Below, in pieces: positions 42,664-42,732 of a DNA stretch of 42,732 bases (position 1 is its first letter; every line of letters starts with the position of its first letter). The DNA is taken from contig JAQUBZ010000021.1 in assembly GCA_028686425.1 (NCBI GenBank), positions 1-42,732 of the forward strand. Reading direction: 5' to 3'. This DNA comes from Bacteroidales bacterium. Its GTDB lineage: Bacteria; Bacteroidota; Bacteroidia; Bacteroidales; UBA932. Made by a program: the position numbers and the translations under genes. The notes under the pieces were generated by a model. It searched no databases. It had not been told where the DNA came from and was given only the letters and a program-made list of their open reading frames with translations.

Positions 42664-42732
42664 AAAACAATCCCTTATCATAAATCCACTGTAAGTTCGG
42701 CATTATCCGCATATCGACCGCAAGGCTCATTG
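42656..42732 (-). CDS. possible C-terminal end of a gene entering from the right edge
   Basis: An open minus-strand frame runs from the window edge to TAG at 42656-42658; the last residues are ...MPNLQWIYDKGLFWG. Only 25 codons are visible, so neither the reading frame nor the product can be confirmed. Its stop lies inside the outer arm of the palindrome. Confidence 0.25.
   Translation of the reverse strand, partial: MSLAVDMRIMPNLQWIYDKGLFWG

Overview
The window is chromosomal DNA from a Bacteroidota bacterium, most likely order Bacteroidales; the family cannot be fixed from the sequence alone. Reasons: many genes are preceded by the Bacteroidota -7 box TAnnTTTG, sometimes with a TTTG -33 box 19-21 bp upstream; Shine-Dalgarno sequences are scarce; and the gene content is typical (FimA/Mfa-type fimbrial tip protein, six-bladed propeller lipoprotein, DUF1460 lipoprotein, thiamine TonB receptor with PnuT, MurNAc kinase with MurQ, LytS/LytTR two-component pair). 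TAA, TAG and TGA all terminate intact genes, so the standard code applies.

Layout, left to right. 1-1.8 kb: the 3' part of a fimbrial tip-adhesin-like gene carrying two in-frame stops. 1.9-4 kb: secreted S9-like hydrolase, tRNA-Thr(CGT), SDR oxidoreductase. 4.1-10.4 kb: a six-gene operon of TolC-MacA-MacB efflux plus LytS-type kinase and LytTR regulator. 10.4-12.3 kb: a promoter, a tyrosine-containing leader ORF overlapping a strong terminator hairpin, a structured repeat, and an unusual tryptophanase/tyrosine phenol-lyase family enzyme. 12.4-15.4 kb: a 38-aa peptide, a NADAR-domain protein, and on the minus strand an unknown 348-aa protein coupled to an AlkD-like alkylation repair protein. 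15.5-16.8 kb: DUF1460 lipoprotein and RNase P RNA (minus). 16.8-21.3 kb: M28 peptidase, then a minus-strand cluster of acyl-ACP thioesterase, steroid 5-alpha-reductase-like protein and old-yellow-enzyme reductase. 21.3-25 kb: glutaminyl cyclase, then a TPP-riboswitch thiamine uptake operon. 25.1-30.6 kb: GlcNAc/MurNAc kinase, murQ, recR, a sodium symporter, mntP and corA; corA has a 27-codon upstream ORF ending Trp-Trp-stop inside a hairpin. 30.6-39.2 kb (minus): amidase, uvrB, relA/spoT and uvrA, tightly packed. 39.2-42.7 kb: AT-rich accessory end with a frameshifted propeller lipoprotein, small lipoproteins and membrane proteins, a degraded gene tail, and a large imperfect palindrome that may mark the edge of an integrated conjugative element.

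The most distinctive material is regulatory and decayed: two short leader ORFs intertwined with RNA hairpins (before the lyase and before corA), a fimbrial gene with two stops but no frameshift, a promoter-proximal homopolymer frameshift in a lipoprotein gene, and a flavin reductase/5-alpha-reductase pair of a kind linked to gut steroid metabolism. No CRISPR array, complete insertion sequence, prophage or recognisable defence island was seen.
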